From Pseudeuparius sepicola (Eukaryota > Arthropoda > Insecta > Coleoptera > Anthribidae), in contig OY987308.1 in assembly GCA_963920635.1 (NCBI GenBank), positions 24,924,096-24,988,095 on the forward strand: a DNA stretch of 64,000 nucleotides. The letters are read 5' to 3'. The position numbers and the translations under genes were made by a program. Shown here piece after piece: positions 1 to 10,539 of this stretch. Each line of letters opens with the position of its first letter. Positions within the stretch are counted from its first letter, which is position 1. Below the pieces are notes generated by a model. The model was not told the DNA's origin. It worked only from the letters and a program-made list of their open reading frames with translations, and did no database searches.

Positions 1-179
1 GACAATAAAGACCTAAACATTTGACATTTCAAGTAAATGTACCTACTCATAAACAATAGTAGTACCTATATTATGTACCAAGGGACTAAAGTGTGTCTTT
101 TAAACCCGTGGTACATACGCCATTTTCTGCAGTGCAGGATCTAAAATTTAAAAATTCACAAGACATGCAATTGTAGTGG

Positions 180-540
180 GTCCCTGAAGGTATTTATGTA
201 GCTAAAAATTTTTGGACTTTTCGTATAGGCAGAAACTCAAAAGATTGCCATAATGTCAGTTACGCTAAATAGAACTTATTATGTGTCTCTAAAATTGAAC
301 TGGAGTCCGATTTAGATGCTAGATGGGTCCCTGAAAATATCTCTGTAGCTAGATTAATTTTTTGGACTTTTCATATAGGCACAAACTAAACAGAAATCCG
401 TAATGGCAGTTAAACTAAATAGGCACATGGAAGAACCTTTGAAAATTAATCTGGGGTGCAAGTTAGATGCCTGACGGATCACTCAGAGTCTTTCTGTAGC
501 TAAATTAATTTGTGGATTTTTCCCTAACAGTGCTTTTTGA
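180..540 (+). repeat. Diverged copies of the 150-bp satellite half-unit, left arm
   Basis: Two to three tandem copies, reverse-complement to the 59990-64000 array, are recognisable by GGGTCCCTGAA, then TGTAGCTA, TTTTTGGACTTTTC.TATAGG and CAGTTA...CTAAATAG at about 180, 327 and 475. Similar single copies lie at 2510-2600, 3850-3910 and 4010-4050 on the left and at 56400-56600 and 57870-58050 on the right. The sequence before 180 is unassigned. Confidence 0.8.
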
Positions 541-1700
541 TTTTACAAAAATTCGGAGGTCACTAAAATGATTCTATGCCTCCTGGGGGGGCTTTCTTAT
601 AGCATACCGAACGTAATGCAGAATTTAGATGCTTCCAATTAGTGCCCATATGCTTATAAATATTATGTCACGTACTTATAATCAGGTTTTTTAAAGTTTT
701 TTTTTTAATTCATGGCACTAGCTATTCCAGCATATATTTAATTACAACCCTCAGTAGATAGGTATATAAAAAACCACCCAGTTGAATTTTATTCCATATT
801 TCGAGCGAGGGAATATAACGAAAGAGTTAGATAACACCGAAAAAAGCGCGCAAAGGAAAGAAAATAGATTAGTCACCTCACGCGCAACTGTGTAGAACGG
901 ACGAGTTCCGTCGATATGTCGTTCAATTTGTTGGTTTTCGGGAGTACAAAAGGCACAAATATTCATGCCGAGTATTAATAATACACTGTGAATCATGCAG
1001 CTATTGAAATTGTGTCATATATAAGACCCCTAGAGACTGCAGGTGAGTTTTTCGATGGTGGGAAATGTTTGTCCATGCTAGCGAACTTTCGAAAGCTCAA
1101 AAATCTAGCTTTCAACAAAAATATAATTCGTGGGGTAGATATCTTTAGTAGGTATAAGTAGGTACTTAAGTATGTAAAAAACGAAAAGTGTTTTGACTTG
1201 ATTTCGCATAGTGCCCACCAAACCTATTAATAAGTTTTGTGAACATTATATATGGCGTCTCCTTAAACTATATCGCCGTTTTAATTTTAATATTTTTACA
1301 TTTTGTTTGAAAAACTCATAAGCTAAGCTACATTTCATATAATTTAATTTGTTGAAAAGCGGGCATTTTTAGGGAAATGGTTATACAAGAAAGTACATCC
1401 TTATTGTAGTACTAAAGCGGTAAATTGTAAAAAACTAAATCCAAATAACTTTCTATAAGTATCTCTTTTTGTTGTCAAGTATTGGATTTGTTATAAAAAA
1501 TATAAGAACGAGCCCACAAATTAATTACTATTAAGCTCACATTAAACAAAAAGGAAGCAGACCAAATAAACCTCTTTGTAAACTTTTTCCATCAAGAATT
1601 GCAAATACCTTAATTTAGAACCCCATTTATTCCACATCGTTCGTTTGAAAATTCAAATTAAAATCGTTTTACCGCTAAAATACAGCCAACACACTTCTCG
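541..1700. other. Outer left flank, no gene seen
   Basis: This is AT-rich sequence. The part around 751-1020 is the inverted partner of 59540-59800, with clear but imperfect similarity: ATTCATGCCGAGTATTAATA here mirrors TATTAATACTCGGCATGAAT there. Parts of 1020-1680 match 58930-59540 weakly. An 81-residue open frame at 751-996 (minus) is not kept open in the partner copy, so it is not supported as a gene. Confidence 0.6.
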
Positions 1701-2200
1701 ATAATCCGACATGTCCCTAAACTCGCTTTCCTTCCGCGAGGAAAAAATTTCCGCTAGAAACCCGTCCAACTCGCCGCCTTTGGCGTCATTTCGCACCGTT
1801 CTAGGCGCATTTTTATTCCTCTAACAATTTTCGCCCCAGAGCAAAAAAACCGAAGCTTCAATAGAAACCGAAGACAAACCCGAAAAATCGCCGTATTCGC
1901 CGCATCTCTAGCGGAGATTTTTTTCCTCTGGCCCGCAATTTTCATTTCGTGTAAGACGGGCTTTTGGCGGACCGAACTTTGACAGTGTCGGGGGATTTTT
2001 GTTCGTCGGATTTTGTGGTGGTACGGGATCGACCTAACTTTGCTTCTCGGTGAATTACATAACCTAACTTTAATAACCTAAAAATATTCCAATAGTAGAA
2101 AATGACACTCACTTTCGACACAGGATCCTACATTAATAAAATTTTCTTTTAGTTAAACCAACAATCCGCAACACCTGCTGTAGGAGACGTCAAACAAAAA
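1700..2200. repeat. Outer inverted block paired with 58400-58880
   Basis: The reverse complement matches 58400-58880, including AATAACATAACCTAAC-type words and the segment around 1930-1990 (GACGGGCTTTTGGCGGACCG, mirrored near 58620). A 63-residue minus-strand open frame (1754-1945) is frameshifted and stopped in the right-arm copy, which argues against a conserved protein. TTAGGTTA-like words are common in insect genomes but are not diagnostic. Confidence 0.75.
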
Positions 2201-2610
2201 ACTGGCGGTCCTAAATGTTTCGACTTCAAACTCCCAATCTCCGTCTGTTTTCATTCCTGGTTCAGCACTAATAATGTATAAAAAGCAAAAGATATGTAAG
2301 CAGTACACAGCCGATTAATTTTCTGGATACGCTGGAGCAGCGGCAGGCTCCACCAGCTTTTCTTTGGTGTCCCGTACTGTAAACCTCCCGTCGAGAATTA
2401 AGGACGCATGCTGTTCAGTTATTTCCTATTCCCAATTAAAAACCGTTTATTTAATTGACAAGGAAAGAGCCATAATAGAGTTGAGCTAAATACGCACTCG
2501 GGCCGAGCTTTGTAGATTAATTTTTGAACTTTTCATATAGGTACGACAATTAAAAATAAATCCAAAATGACAGTTCAGCTAAATAAGCACTTGGAAGCTG
2601 TACGGCATTG

Positions 2611-2862
2611 AAGGTGGATTTATAAACTTGACGTTTGCATTGGCGCTCGCTGTTGCCGTTTGCGTCGAAAATTCAATCCCTATATTTTACGTGTAACCAT
2701 TTATAAACTTTGTCAAACGTTACCGTTACCACGTGTTTTGTTTAGCTGACATTTCTGGACGTAAACGGAAAGTTTATAAAATGTCTGCTACGGAAGGCAG
2801 CGGCGAAGGTCACTGTCAACCGCAAGTGCCAACGCAAACGTCGAGTTTATAAATCCATCTTA
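2611..2862. mobile_element. Small inverted-repeat (MITE-like) element, left arm only
   Basis: The ends are long imperfect inverted repeats: GGTGGATTTATAAACTTGAC at the left and, read in reverse, GATGGATTTATAAACTCGAC at the right, continuing with ACGTTTGC and TTGGC for some 45 bases. The element is about 250 bp with no coding capacity. The right-arm counterpart (57500-57850) lacks these ends. I could not establish a target duplication; a degenerate TTAA-like pair (TTGA/TTAA) is possible. The superfamily is undetermined. Confidence 0.75.
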
Positions 2863-3106
2863 AATATTCATATCATACTCGTGACTTATAATTCTATTAA
2901 ATTGTGGATATTTTGACTGAGGGGAATAAATAAATACTTAGATAACCCCTAAATAATCATACACAAAAAAAGGAAATAAATCAGTTTGCGCACAATTGCA
3001 AGAAAGGACGTGTTTTACCAATGTGTTACTTTTTGAGATTAGATACTGCCGATTGGAGAATACATAGTAATTGTATATATCTTTTGCCATCAGCTAGCTA
3101 TAGGTA

Positions 3107-3746
3107 TAGTTACGCGGTTACTCAGGATTTCCCGTCAATTTCGCTAATTCTACAGCCGTCCCGTTTCTCGAAACTTGAAAGGGACTCGGGAAATTTGGTT
3201 AAAAATCGGATTTTCGAGGTTTCTTTCGGTACTGGAGGAAAGTACAAGAACAAATTAAGAAATTTACCACCTCCTTCGATTTTTAGAACAGCACTTTTCG
3301 AATTTATCAAAAGACTTTTGCGAAAAAGTAGTAAATATATGTTCAGATTGTACCTATTAAAAATTAACCACAACTTCTTTAAATAACAATGATCGGGCCG
3401 ATATTATCTGAGGCAACCTACTCGCTTCAAGTAAAGAAATAACATCTTATTCTATAACCTTATGAGAGTTGAAATTATGCGCCGGCTCTTGGATTAATAG
3501 CACAGACTAACGAGTAATTCAGACAATTCCTTAGTGACAAGTGTCAAAAGGAGACTCGCTTTTGGACGAAATATCTTCTGACGAGAAAAATATTGTGCAT
3601 TTTATTTGATTTTATGTAAATCTACATTGCAAAAAGATTGAATTAGAACCCGCAGTTTATGTTCAAAATACTGGCTATATTTCTATAAATTGAAATGGAG
3701 ACTCGCTTATTTTTGACACATGTCCTTAAGGAGGCTTCTGTTGCGA
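3107..3746. mobile_element. Left-arm-specific 640-bp block, possible insertion
   Basis: Flanking sequence (3010-3100 and 3755-3910) pairs with contiguous right-arm sequence (56700-56780 and 56560-56690), but this block has no partner. It is bracketed by ATAGGTA at 3100-3106 and 3747-3753, which could be a 7-bp target duplication, although this word is common here. No matching ends are seen. A 121-residue open frame (3021-3386) overlaps its border and looks fortuitous. Confidence 0.45.
3529..3731. mobile_element. Short inverted-repeat element nested in left-specific block
   Basis: The ends CCTTAGTGACAAGTGTCAAA (3529) and TTTTGACACATGTCCTTAAG (ending 3730) are inverted copies with a few mismatches, about 203 bp apart. 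Internally GGAGACTCGCTT occurs twice in direct orientation (near 3551 and 3697). No coding capacity. Confidence 0.45.
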
Positions 3747-3759
3747 ATAGGTACTACCG

Positions 3760-4500
3760 TTTTTCTGAAAACTCATCAAGAAAGCTCTTTTGTCTAGTCC
3801 CCTAGGCCTGTAAGGCACTACTGTGAATTTTTAAAAATGAATGCAGTGTTTACATCAGTTGCCCCCTCAAGATATTTCTGCAGCTATACCAATTTTTGTT
3901 TCATTCGTTCCTTTGCAAAATTTAGAAACGCCATTCCGACACTTTAGTTGAATGGGCACTACGTGTAAGGTTAAAAAATATATAATGCTGGTGTGTACTA
4001 ATAATCGGTGGGTGAGTCCTTGAACGTATTTCTGTAGCTAAACGAATTCACATCTTTTCAAAATAAGAAAAAAATTATGTTTACTAGATATTTAATAGTG
4101 AGTCTTAACTATAATATTATTGTTTTAAATTTTCAAGAAAAAGTGAGTATTATAGTTCTGAGGGAAGTTTAGTTGGAAAAAAATGTGATAACAAATTGTT
4201 GCAAAAAACTGCTCCGAGCGGTGAAAGGCAAAGAACTTTGACCTATTCGAATCTGGTGATTTGAACTTCCGATTAGACTCAGGAATATTTAAAGAAGATA
4301 TAATCTGTATTTTGAAGATCTCGTTATCGCGTTTTAAACGTTTTTGTTGGCATAAATTATTCTCTGTATTTTTATTATCGCGCAATTTAAATTGGTGCAT
4401 GCATAACATCCGAAATTCTACCGTAAATATATACGTATTCCGTTTATTCATTTCCCGGGAAAAATAAAATTTTTATTTTGTTTATTATCCATTTTCGGCG
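3760..4500. other. Diverged outer inverted block, no gene seen
   Basis: This pairs, at visibly lower similarity than the core, with 55985-56690. It contains single diverged 150-bp satellite monomers around 3850 and 4010. Open frames on both strands (4125-4467) are mutual shadows and are interrupted in the right-arm copy. Confidence 0.6.
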
Positions 4501-4559
4501 GCCTGTAAGTTTAAAAATTGGGACCGCCGCCCCTGGGCACGCGCGCGCCTTCTCTATTC

Positions 4560-4713
4560 TCGAACCCCTCCTCCGATTGGTCGAGCCGGTCACGTGGGGC
4601 GACGCCGCGCCGCGCGCCGGCGCCGGTCCGTCCTTTTCTCATCCACGTGCGATTCCGGTTGTAACGGCTCCGACTTGTTGGCGACATTTCCAACGGAAAA
4701 AACAGACGCCCAG
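4560..4713 (+). promoter_or_regulatory. Promoter-like GC-rich block with CCAAT and two CACGTG boxes
   Basis: A GC- and CpG-rich island stands out from its AT-rich surroundings. It carries an inverted CCAAT box (ATTGG, 4576-4580), E-box palindromes CACGTG at 4591-4596 and 4644-4649, and ends in a good splice-donor match CAG/GTATGA at 4711-4719. The mirrored copy in the right arm keeps the same order: CCAAT at 55867-55871, CACGTG at 55851-55856 and 55804-55809, and the donor near 55735-55743. Promoter function is inferred only from motif content and preservation between arms. Confidence 0.35.
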
Positions 4714-5080
4714 GTATGAAACCACTCTCATTTTGTAGCCAAGGGTTTAATTTCGGTGTGGGAATGGAGGCAGCGCGAGGGGCGACGTATTTTTCGAGAA
4801 AACTTCGAAAGAAAACCGGTGTTTCCCGGTCCCAAACCGGGCGAGTCCATTTTGATTTCGGGGTGGAGACGGCTGCCGCGGCGTGGGTTGGTAACAGTGG
4901 AAAATGACAGTCGCCTGCGCCTGCCTTGATTTTCCCCAATGTTTTGATTTGGGACTTTGAATTTTTTTTGAAATCGTGTATAGTTTTTCAGAAAATTTCG
5001 GAGTTGGGAAACGTACCCCAGGAGGAATTACAAAAAAAGGAGGTGTTGGTACCTATTTGGTGGTGCCATGAAGAAAACTG

Positions 5081-6198
5081 GGTAATTATTGAATATAGTG
5101 TATGCACCGCCCGATTTTCTTGAAATTTTGGCTACCCCCTATTTTCGAGGTCCCTGAACACGAATCTGACCTCAGCTTCTTGAGGCCGGACGTAGTTTCC
5201 GAGAAAATGAATTTTCAAATTTCCTTTTGACACCCCACTTTTCGCGGCACTATTTGTGGCTCTTATCGGGATGAATTTTTACTGTGCGCAGCTCAAACTA
5301 ATCACCACACTATTTTGCACCTTCTGCAACATCGAAACTTCGCGAAAACCCGCGGGAAAACAGAAATTTTCCAAGATTTATACAATGTTTTGGGACATAC
5401 TCATTTTCCCTCGACATTCGGCTGCGATTGCGCGGGAGAGACGGAGAGCGACAGCTGGCGCTGCTATACGGAGCCAACGATGTTGCGAGGTTAGAACTAG
5501 AGAAGTTATGAAAAAGTAAAAAAAATAAATTATGGAATATAGTGTATGCACCGCCCGATTTTCTTGAAATTTCGGCTACCCCCCTATTTTCGAAGTCCCT
5601 GAACACGAATCTGACCTTAGTTTTTGATGCTCGGGCGTAGTTACGAGAAAATGAATTTTCAAATTTCCTTTGACACCTCACTTTTCAAGGCGATATTTGG
5701 TTATAATCGAGATGAATTTAGCTCAAACTGATCACCACCCTATTTTGCACCTTCTGCAGTATCGAAAGTTCGCGCAAAGCCGCGGAAAAACCGAAATTTT
5801 GAAAGATTTATGCCGTGTTTACGCCCGGCCCGGCCGCTGTTTTCGCCCGACGATCGGCGCGCGCCGATCGTCGGGCAACCGCGTGAAAAACATTGTATAA
5901 ATCTTGGAAAATTTCTGTTTTCCCGCGGGTTTTCGCGAAGTTTCGATGTTGCAGAAGGTGCAAAATAGTGTGGTGATTAGTTTGAGCTGCGCACAGTAAA
6001 AATTCATCCCGATAAGAGCCACAAATAGCGCCGCGAAAAGTGGGGTGTCAAAAGGAAATTTGAAAATTCATTTTCTCGGAAACTACGTCCGGCCTCAAGA
6101 AGCTGAGGTCAGATTCGTGTTCAGGGACCTCGAAAATAGGGGGGTAGCCAAAATTTCAAGAAAATCGGGCGGTGCATACACTATATTCAATAATTACC
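5081..6198. mobile_element. 1118-bp foldback transposon with 8-bp target duplication
   Basis: The ends are perfect 20-bp inverted repeats (GGTAATTATTGAATATAGTG and its complement), extended as near-perfect inverted arms of about 315 bp (5081-5395 and 5886-6198). The element is flanked by GAAAACTG at 5073-5080 and 6199-6206. The right palindrome arm has the same flanks with a single copy (CAGTTTTC, 55373-55380), so this is an insertion and the right arm is the empty site. Inside, 5533-5820 is a diverged third copy of the arm in direct orientation, followed by a 32-bp perfect GC palindrome (5845-5876). No transposase is present. The 8-bp duplication fits hAT, P or Merlin; the terminal GG fits Merlin best, but this is tentative. 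Confidence 0.92.
5845..5876. repeat. 32-bp perfect GC palindrome inside foldback element
   Basis: The half-site GCCCGACGATCGGCGC is followed immediately by its exact reverse complement, with no loop. It sits between the direct arm copy (5533-5820) and the terminal arm (5886-6198). It would extrude as a cruciform or, in RNA, form a very stable hairpin. Confidence 0.95.
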
Positions 6199-6322
6199 GA
6201 AAACTGTGTTTCCTTACAAAGTAAACATTCATCGGATAAGAGTGAATAGTGGAGGATCGAACTGCGATATTTCGAGGTATCTGGTCGCTGAAAATGGATG
6301 ATTTTCGTTTATATTTTCCCAG

Positions 6323-6378
6323 GCAACAACCGATTCAAGCAAGCAACTTCTCTGCAAGTTCGACACTGTATAATAATT
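6323..6378 (+). other. Candidate exon 1 of mirrored transcription unit
   Basis: This 56-nt block is preceded by a pyrimidine-rich acceptor (TATATTTTCCCAG, ending 6322) and followed by a consensus donor GTAAGT (6379-6384). The same arrangement is present on the minus strand at 55201-55256. Splicing is inferred from the sites only. Confidence 0.3.
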
Positions 6379-6452
6379 GTAAGTTCTAGAAGCTCTTTAA
6401 ATTACCCATGATATTTTTGGGCTTTGATAAACTTGTAAACTTTTTCTTACAG

Positions 6453-6609
6453 ACTTGCTGTTTACCGATAGAAACACGATGGCACATGGTCACCAATTTT
6501 ACCACCAACTGCTTGTAATATTTGCGATAGGGCCCTAGAACTTTTGCTGGCAATCCTGTATGGGACATGGAACGTATATGGACCAGTCCGCCAATAGCTA
6601 TATTACAAA
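6453..6609 (+). pseudogene. Candidate exon with faint PIF/Harbinger transposase resemblance
   Basis: This 157-nt block is bracketed by acceptor TTTTTCTTACAG (ending 6452) and donor GTAAGT (6610-6615), mirrored at 54970-55126. One frame reads RNTMAHGHQFYHQLLVIFAI, then a stop, then MGHGTYMDQSANSYITK. The spacing of QLL, F..G and G....DQS..S.I recalls the helix-turn-helix region of HARBI1-like proteins, and GCIDG(A/S)I near 6930-6950 recalls their first catalytic-aspartate motif. The in-frame stop exists in both arms, so any gene is dead. The resemblance is by eye and could be chance. Confidence 0.25.
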
Positions 6610-6639
6610 GTAAGTTAAAAAGCTTTTATATTTTTTGTA

Positions 6640-6833
6640 TTCGCTTTTTGAGTGTTTGTTGAGAGTTGAGGCTATAGCGCCAAAATGTTGCAGATGCCTG
6701 TGCCTATTTGTTCCCAAATGCTTGCCGAGGCCCCTTTTTTGACGTTTTCTGCTAATTACTTGAAGCTTCACGATACTTTGAAAAGTGGTCGTCATGGACA
6801 ATGTACCGTCTCCAGCTCGCTGCGGAAAATATG
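6640..6833 (+). other. Candidate third exon ending in consensus donor
   Basis: The block ends at a consensus donor (ATG/GTAAGT, donor at 6834-6839), mirrored at about 54735-54741 on the minus strand. The acceptor is uncertain; TTTGTTGAG near 6660 is possible. The two arms differ by small indels that change the frame, so it is not a conserved coding exon. Confidence 0.2.
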
Positions 6834-6943
6834 GTAAGTGATTTTTTCGATTTTTTACAAATAAAGATTTATTTGTCAAGTGTTTTTGCTGTTATTTTTT
6901 ACCAAATGTGTTTAAGGGGCTCTTGTATTTTAGGGTGTATTGA

Positions 6944-9360
6944 TGGGGCCATTTAGGCAGATCGGGCCCGATTATTTTTGCCGGAGAGTTTCTTTGGGGT
7001 TGTCTCCAGCTTATCCATTTGCCATACTGGGTGTTTGAAAATTAACTTTGAAAATAAACCTGTTTTTACGTTGGTTTTTTATCGGCTCTGGTACTTTGGG
7101 GTGTGTGAGGCTGTCTAGGCAAATGGAGTGCGATTAATTTTGCCAGGAAGTTTCTTTGGGGTTGTCTCCAGCTTATCCATATGCCATACTGGGCGTTTGA
7201 AAATCAACTTTGAAAATAAACCTGTTTTTACGTTGCTTTTTTATCGACTCTGGTACTTGGGGTGCGTGAGGCTGTTTAGGCAAATGGGGTGCGATTATTT
7301 TTGCCAGGAAGTTTCTTTGGGGTTGTCTCCAGCTTATCCATATGCCATACTGGGCGTTTGAAAATTAACTTTGAAAATAAACCTGTTTTTACGTTGGTTT
7401 TTTATCGACTCGGGTACTTGGGGTGCGTGAGGCTGTTTAGGCAAATGGGGTGCGATTATTTTTGCCAGGAAGTTTCTTTGGGGTTGTCTCCAGCTTATCC
7501 ATATGCCATACTGGGCGTTTGAAAATCAACTTTGAAAATAAACCTGTTTTTACGTTGCTTTTTTATCGACTCTGGTACTTGGGGTGCGTGAGGTTGTTTA
7601 GGCAAATGGGGTGCGATTATTTTTGCCAGGAAGTTTCTTTGGGGTTGTCTCCAGCTTATCCATATGCCATACTGGGCGTTTGAAAATTAACTTTGAAAAT
7701 AAACCTGTTTTTACGTTGGTTTTTTATCGACTCGGGTACTTGGGGTGCGTGAGGCTGTTTAGGCAAATGGGGTGCGATTATTTTTGCCAGGAAGTTTCTT
7801 TGGGGTTGTCTCCAGCTTATCCATATGCCATACTGGGCGTTTGAAAATCAACTTTGAAAATAAACCTGTTTTTACGTTGCTTTTTTATCGACTCTGGTAC
7901 TTGGGGTGCGTGAGGCTGTTTAGGCAAATGGGGTGCGATTATTTTTGCCAGGAAGTTTCTTTGGGGTTGTCTCCAGCTTATCCATATGCCATACTGGGCG
8001 TTTGAAAATCAACTTTGAAAATAAACCTGTTTTTACGTTGCTTTTTTATCGACTCTGGTACTTGGGGTGCGTGAGGCTGTTTAGGCAAATGGGGTGCGAT
8101 TATTTTTGCCAGGAAGTTTCTTTGGGGTTGTCTCCAGCTTATCCATATGCCATACTGGGCGTTTGAAAATTAACTTTGAAAATAAACCTGTTTTTACGTT
8201 GGTTTTTTATCGACTCGGGTACTTGGGATGCGTGAGGCTGTTTAGGCAAATGGGGTGCGATTATTTTTGCCAGGAAGTTTCTTTGGGGTTGTCTCCAGCT
8301 TATCCATATGCCATACTGGGCGTTTGAAAATTAACTTTGAAAATAAACCTGTTTTTACGTTGGTTTTTTATCGACTCGGGTACTTGGGGTGCGTGAGGCT
8401 GTTTAGGCAAATGGGGTGCGATTATTTTTGCCAGGAAGTTTCTTTGGGGTTGTCTCCAGCTTATCCATTTGCCATACTGGGTGTTTGAAAATTAACTTTG
8501 AAAATAAACCTGTTTTTACGTTGGTTTTTTATCGGCTCTGGTACTTTGGGGTGTGTGAGGTTGTCTAGGCAAATGGAGTGCGATTAATTTTGCCAGGAAG
8601 TTTCTTTGGGGTTGTCTCCAGCTTATCCATATGCCATACTGGGCGTTTGAAAATCAACTTTGAAAATAAACCTGTTTTTACGTTGCTTTTTTATCGACTC
8701 TGGTACTTGGGGTGCGTGAGGCTGTTTAGGCAAATGGGGTGCGATTATTTTTGCCAGGAAGTTTCTTTGGGGTTGTCTCCAGCTTATCCATATGCCATAC
8801 TGGGCGTTTGAAAATTAACTTTGAAAATAAACCTGTTTTTACGTTGGTTTTTTATTGACTCGGGTACTTGGGGTGCGTGAGGCTGTTTAGGCAAATGGGG
8901 TGCGATTATTTTTGCCAGGAAGTTTCTTTGGGGTTGTCTCCAGCTTATCCATATGCCATACTGGGCGTTTGAAAATTAACTTTGAAAATAAACCTGTTTT
9001 TACGTTGGTTTTTTATCGGCTCTGGTACTTTGGGGTGTGTGAGGCTGTCTAGGCAAATGGAGTGCGATTAATTTTGCTAAGAAGTTTCTTTAGGGTTGTC
9101 CCCAGCTTATCCATATCCCATACTGGGTGTTTGAAAGCTAACTTTGAAAATAACCCCGTTTTTACCGACTCTGGTACTTTGGGGTGCGTGAGGCTGTTTA
9201 GGCAAATGGGGTGCGATTATTTTTGCTATGAAGTTTCTTTGGGTTTGACTTCAGCTTATCCATATGATGTAATGGGCGTTTCAAAATTATTTTCGAAAAT
9301 AACCTTACAAATATATTTTCTTTTTGATTTTCGAGACCTTTCTGACGTAGTTTGTTATTA
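6944..9360 (+). repeat. 161-bp satellite array, left arm (about 15 monomers)
   Basis: Monomer landmarks recur every 161 bp (7128, 7289, 7450, 7611, 7772, 7933, 8094, 8255, 8416), then near 8578, 8739, 8900, 9062 and about 9210. Two subtypes, one with TTGCTTTTTTATCGACTCTG and one with TTGGTTTTTTATCGACTCGG, partly alternate as a 322-bp dimer at 7128-7772 before the alternation breaks. The last two monomers are diverged; the penultimate is short by about 13 bp. The array begins in a segment (6944-6975) that is the same in both arms. Open frames of 77 aa repeating at 161-bp steps shift frame each monomer and are not genes. Confidence 0.97.
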
Positions 9361-9578
9361 ATTTTTAAGATGTCACCAAGAATTGATGGAAACCAGATTG
9401 GATTTTAAGGACAGACCTATTGCAATTTTGGACTAATGGAGCAATCAGTGGAGTGCTGATGGACTGCTCGGCTAGCAGCTACGTTTTTTAAATGTAAGTT
9501 TGGTTTTTGTTTGTAATATGTCTGCTCTTCAAAGTATTCTTTGTACTATTTGGTCTACAATGTCAATATTTGTTGCAG

Positions 9579-9730
9579 ATGTGCCGGCTGCTCATGGAGT
9601 TTTCCGTCAAATGCGGCTCAACTATTTCAAAAGGGTTCATCAGCGGAAAAACTTTTGATTGGCCGCACCTCGATGCTTTCCACACGTTAAGAGCTGCCCG
9701 CAGCCCCGGCGACGCATCGAGGGAGAAGAG
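9579..9730 (+). other. Candidate exon bracketed by splice signals (left arm)
   Basis: This 152-nt block follows acceptor TTTGTTGCAG (ending 9578) and ends at donor GTGAGT (9731-9736), with a donor GTAAGT upstream at 9494-9499. The mirror copy is 20821-20972 on the minus strand. Two frames are informative: one stays open in both arms; another carries a TGA in the left copy where the right copy reads TGG. I recognise no protein family. Confidence 0.3.
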
Positions 9731-10319
9731 GTGAGTGCGAAACTTTCCGTTTATTTCAATAAAGAGACGCATTATGTCATTTTGCCGCTTCCTTTCCCGT
9801 TATATGTTTTTTGAATATTTATTTGCTGATCTCGTTGATTTATTGGGGTCAATAATCACACAAAACTGTCTCTAATTTCACCAAATTATCGACGTCGGGA
9901 AAATTGCTTAAATAATTTTTGGACTTTTACTTTAGGACTTGTAATTTTTTTTCCGAAAAAAGTTTCCATGTATCAACATTGGGAAAACAATTTAGATTTT
10001 TTTACATGACTGCAAGAGATATTGGGGTTTCTTTTTTTTAGTGCTATTAGCGGTGCTAAATCAACGTAATTAGTAAACACTTAGCGAATTCTTTTGGAAA
10101 TAGTTGGTGGTTCTGAAAAGAACCTTTTTTGTTTCTGCCGGGTTGCTTCGTCTTGTCTCTGGCAGTCGGGACTTTCCTGTTGCGGTATCTCGACAATAAT
10201 TGCAACTTGTCTGTGCGCCCATCTGTAAGAAAAAAAATATTCAGAAAACATTATACACACAAATAAACATAGGAACAGAGTTCGTATATCATTGTCTCAC
10301 GGAACTTTTCGGTTTTCAG

Positions 10320-10521
10320 GATGGTGCAGTGGAAACGACGGAACGGAAGGAGGAACGGATCTTGCCGAAGACACGATGTGGAAAAAGCCGAAGCTGTCAA
10401 CCTGCCTGCCTACCTCCCGCTCGCACTTTGGATATTTAAAGCGGAAATCGTACTGGGAAGGAAGGAATCGAGGGACAAAGTAAAAGGGAATTAAAAAGGG
10501 GAGTACCGGCTCGGTACCTCG
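10320..10521 (+). other. Candidate exon bracketed by splice signals (202 nt)
   Basis: It follows acceptor CTTTTCGGTTTTCAG (ending 10319) and ends at donor GTGAGT (10522-10527). An upstream donor GTAAGA is at 10225. The mirror is 19952-20153 (minus), with no difference noticed. An ATG at 10321 opens a 56-residue frame beginning MVQWKRRNGRRNG and ending before the donor. It is basic and unrecognised. Because the arms are identical here, their agreement says nothing about coding. Confidence 0.3.
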
Positions 10522-10539
10522 GTGAGTCAGAGATGGATG

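Larger units (their letters stand above)
6199..6943. repeat. Near-identical core block outside satellite, left copy
   Basis: This pairs with 54610-55380, with only scattered substitutions and small indels. It contains three splice-signal-bracketed blocks (listed separately) and a 9-bp inverted repeat with AATAAA on both strands (6857-6876). The fixed boundary with the satellite is the same in both arms (GATCGGGCCCGAT near 6960 and 54605). Confidence 0.85.

Noticed and set aside
1754..1945. 63-residue basic protein conserved between arms
   Set aside because: The right-arm counterpart (58650-58850) has a frameshift and early stop.
2040..2080. Telomeric TTAGG repeats
   Set aside because: The TAACCTAAC words are isolated, not tandem pentamers.
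4511..4939. 142-residue minus-strand protein (mirror 55514-56008)
   Set aside because: It lies in a GC-rich island where stops are rare. Substitutions and indels between arms change the frame and length, and several overlapping frames compete.
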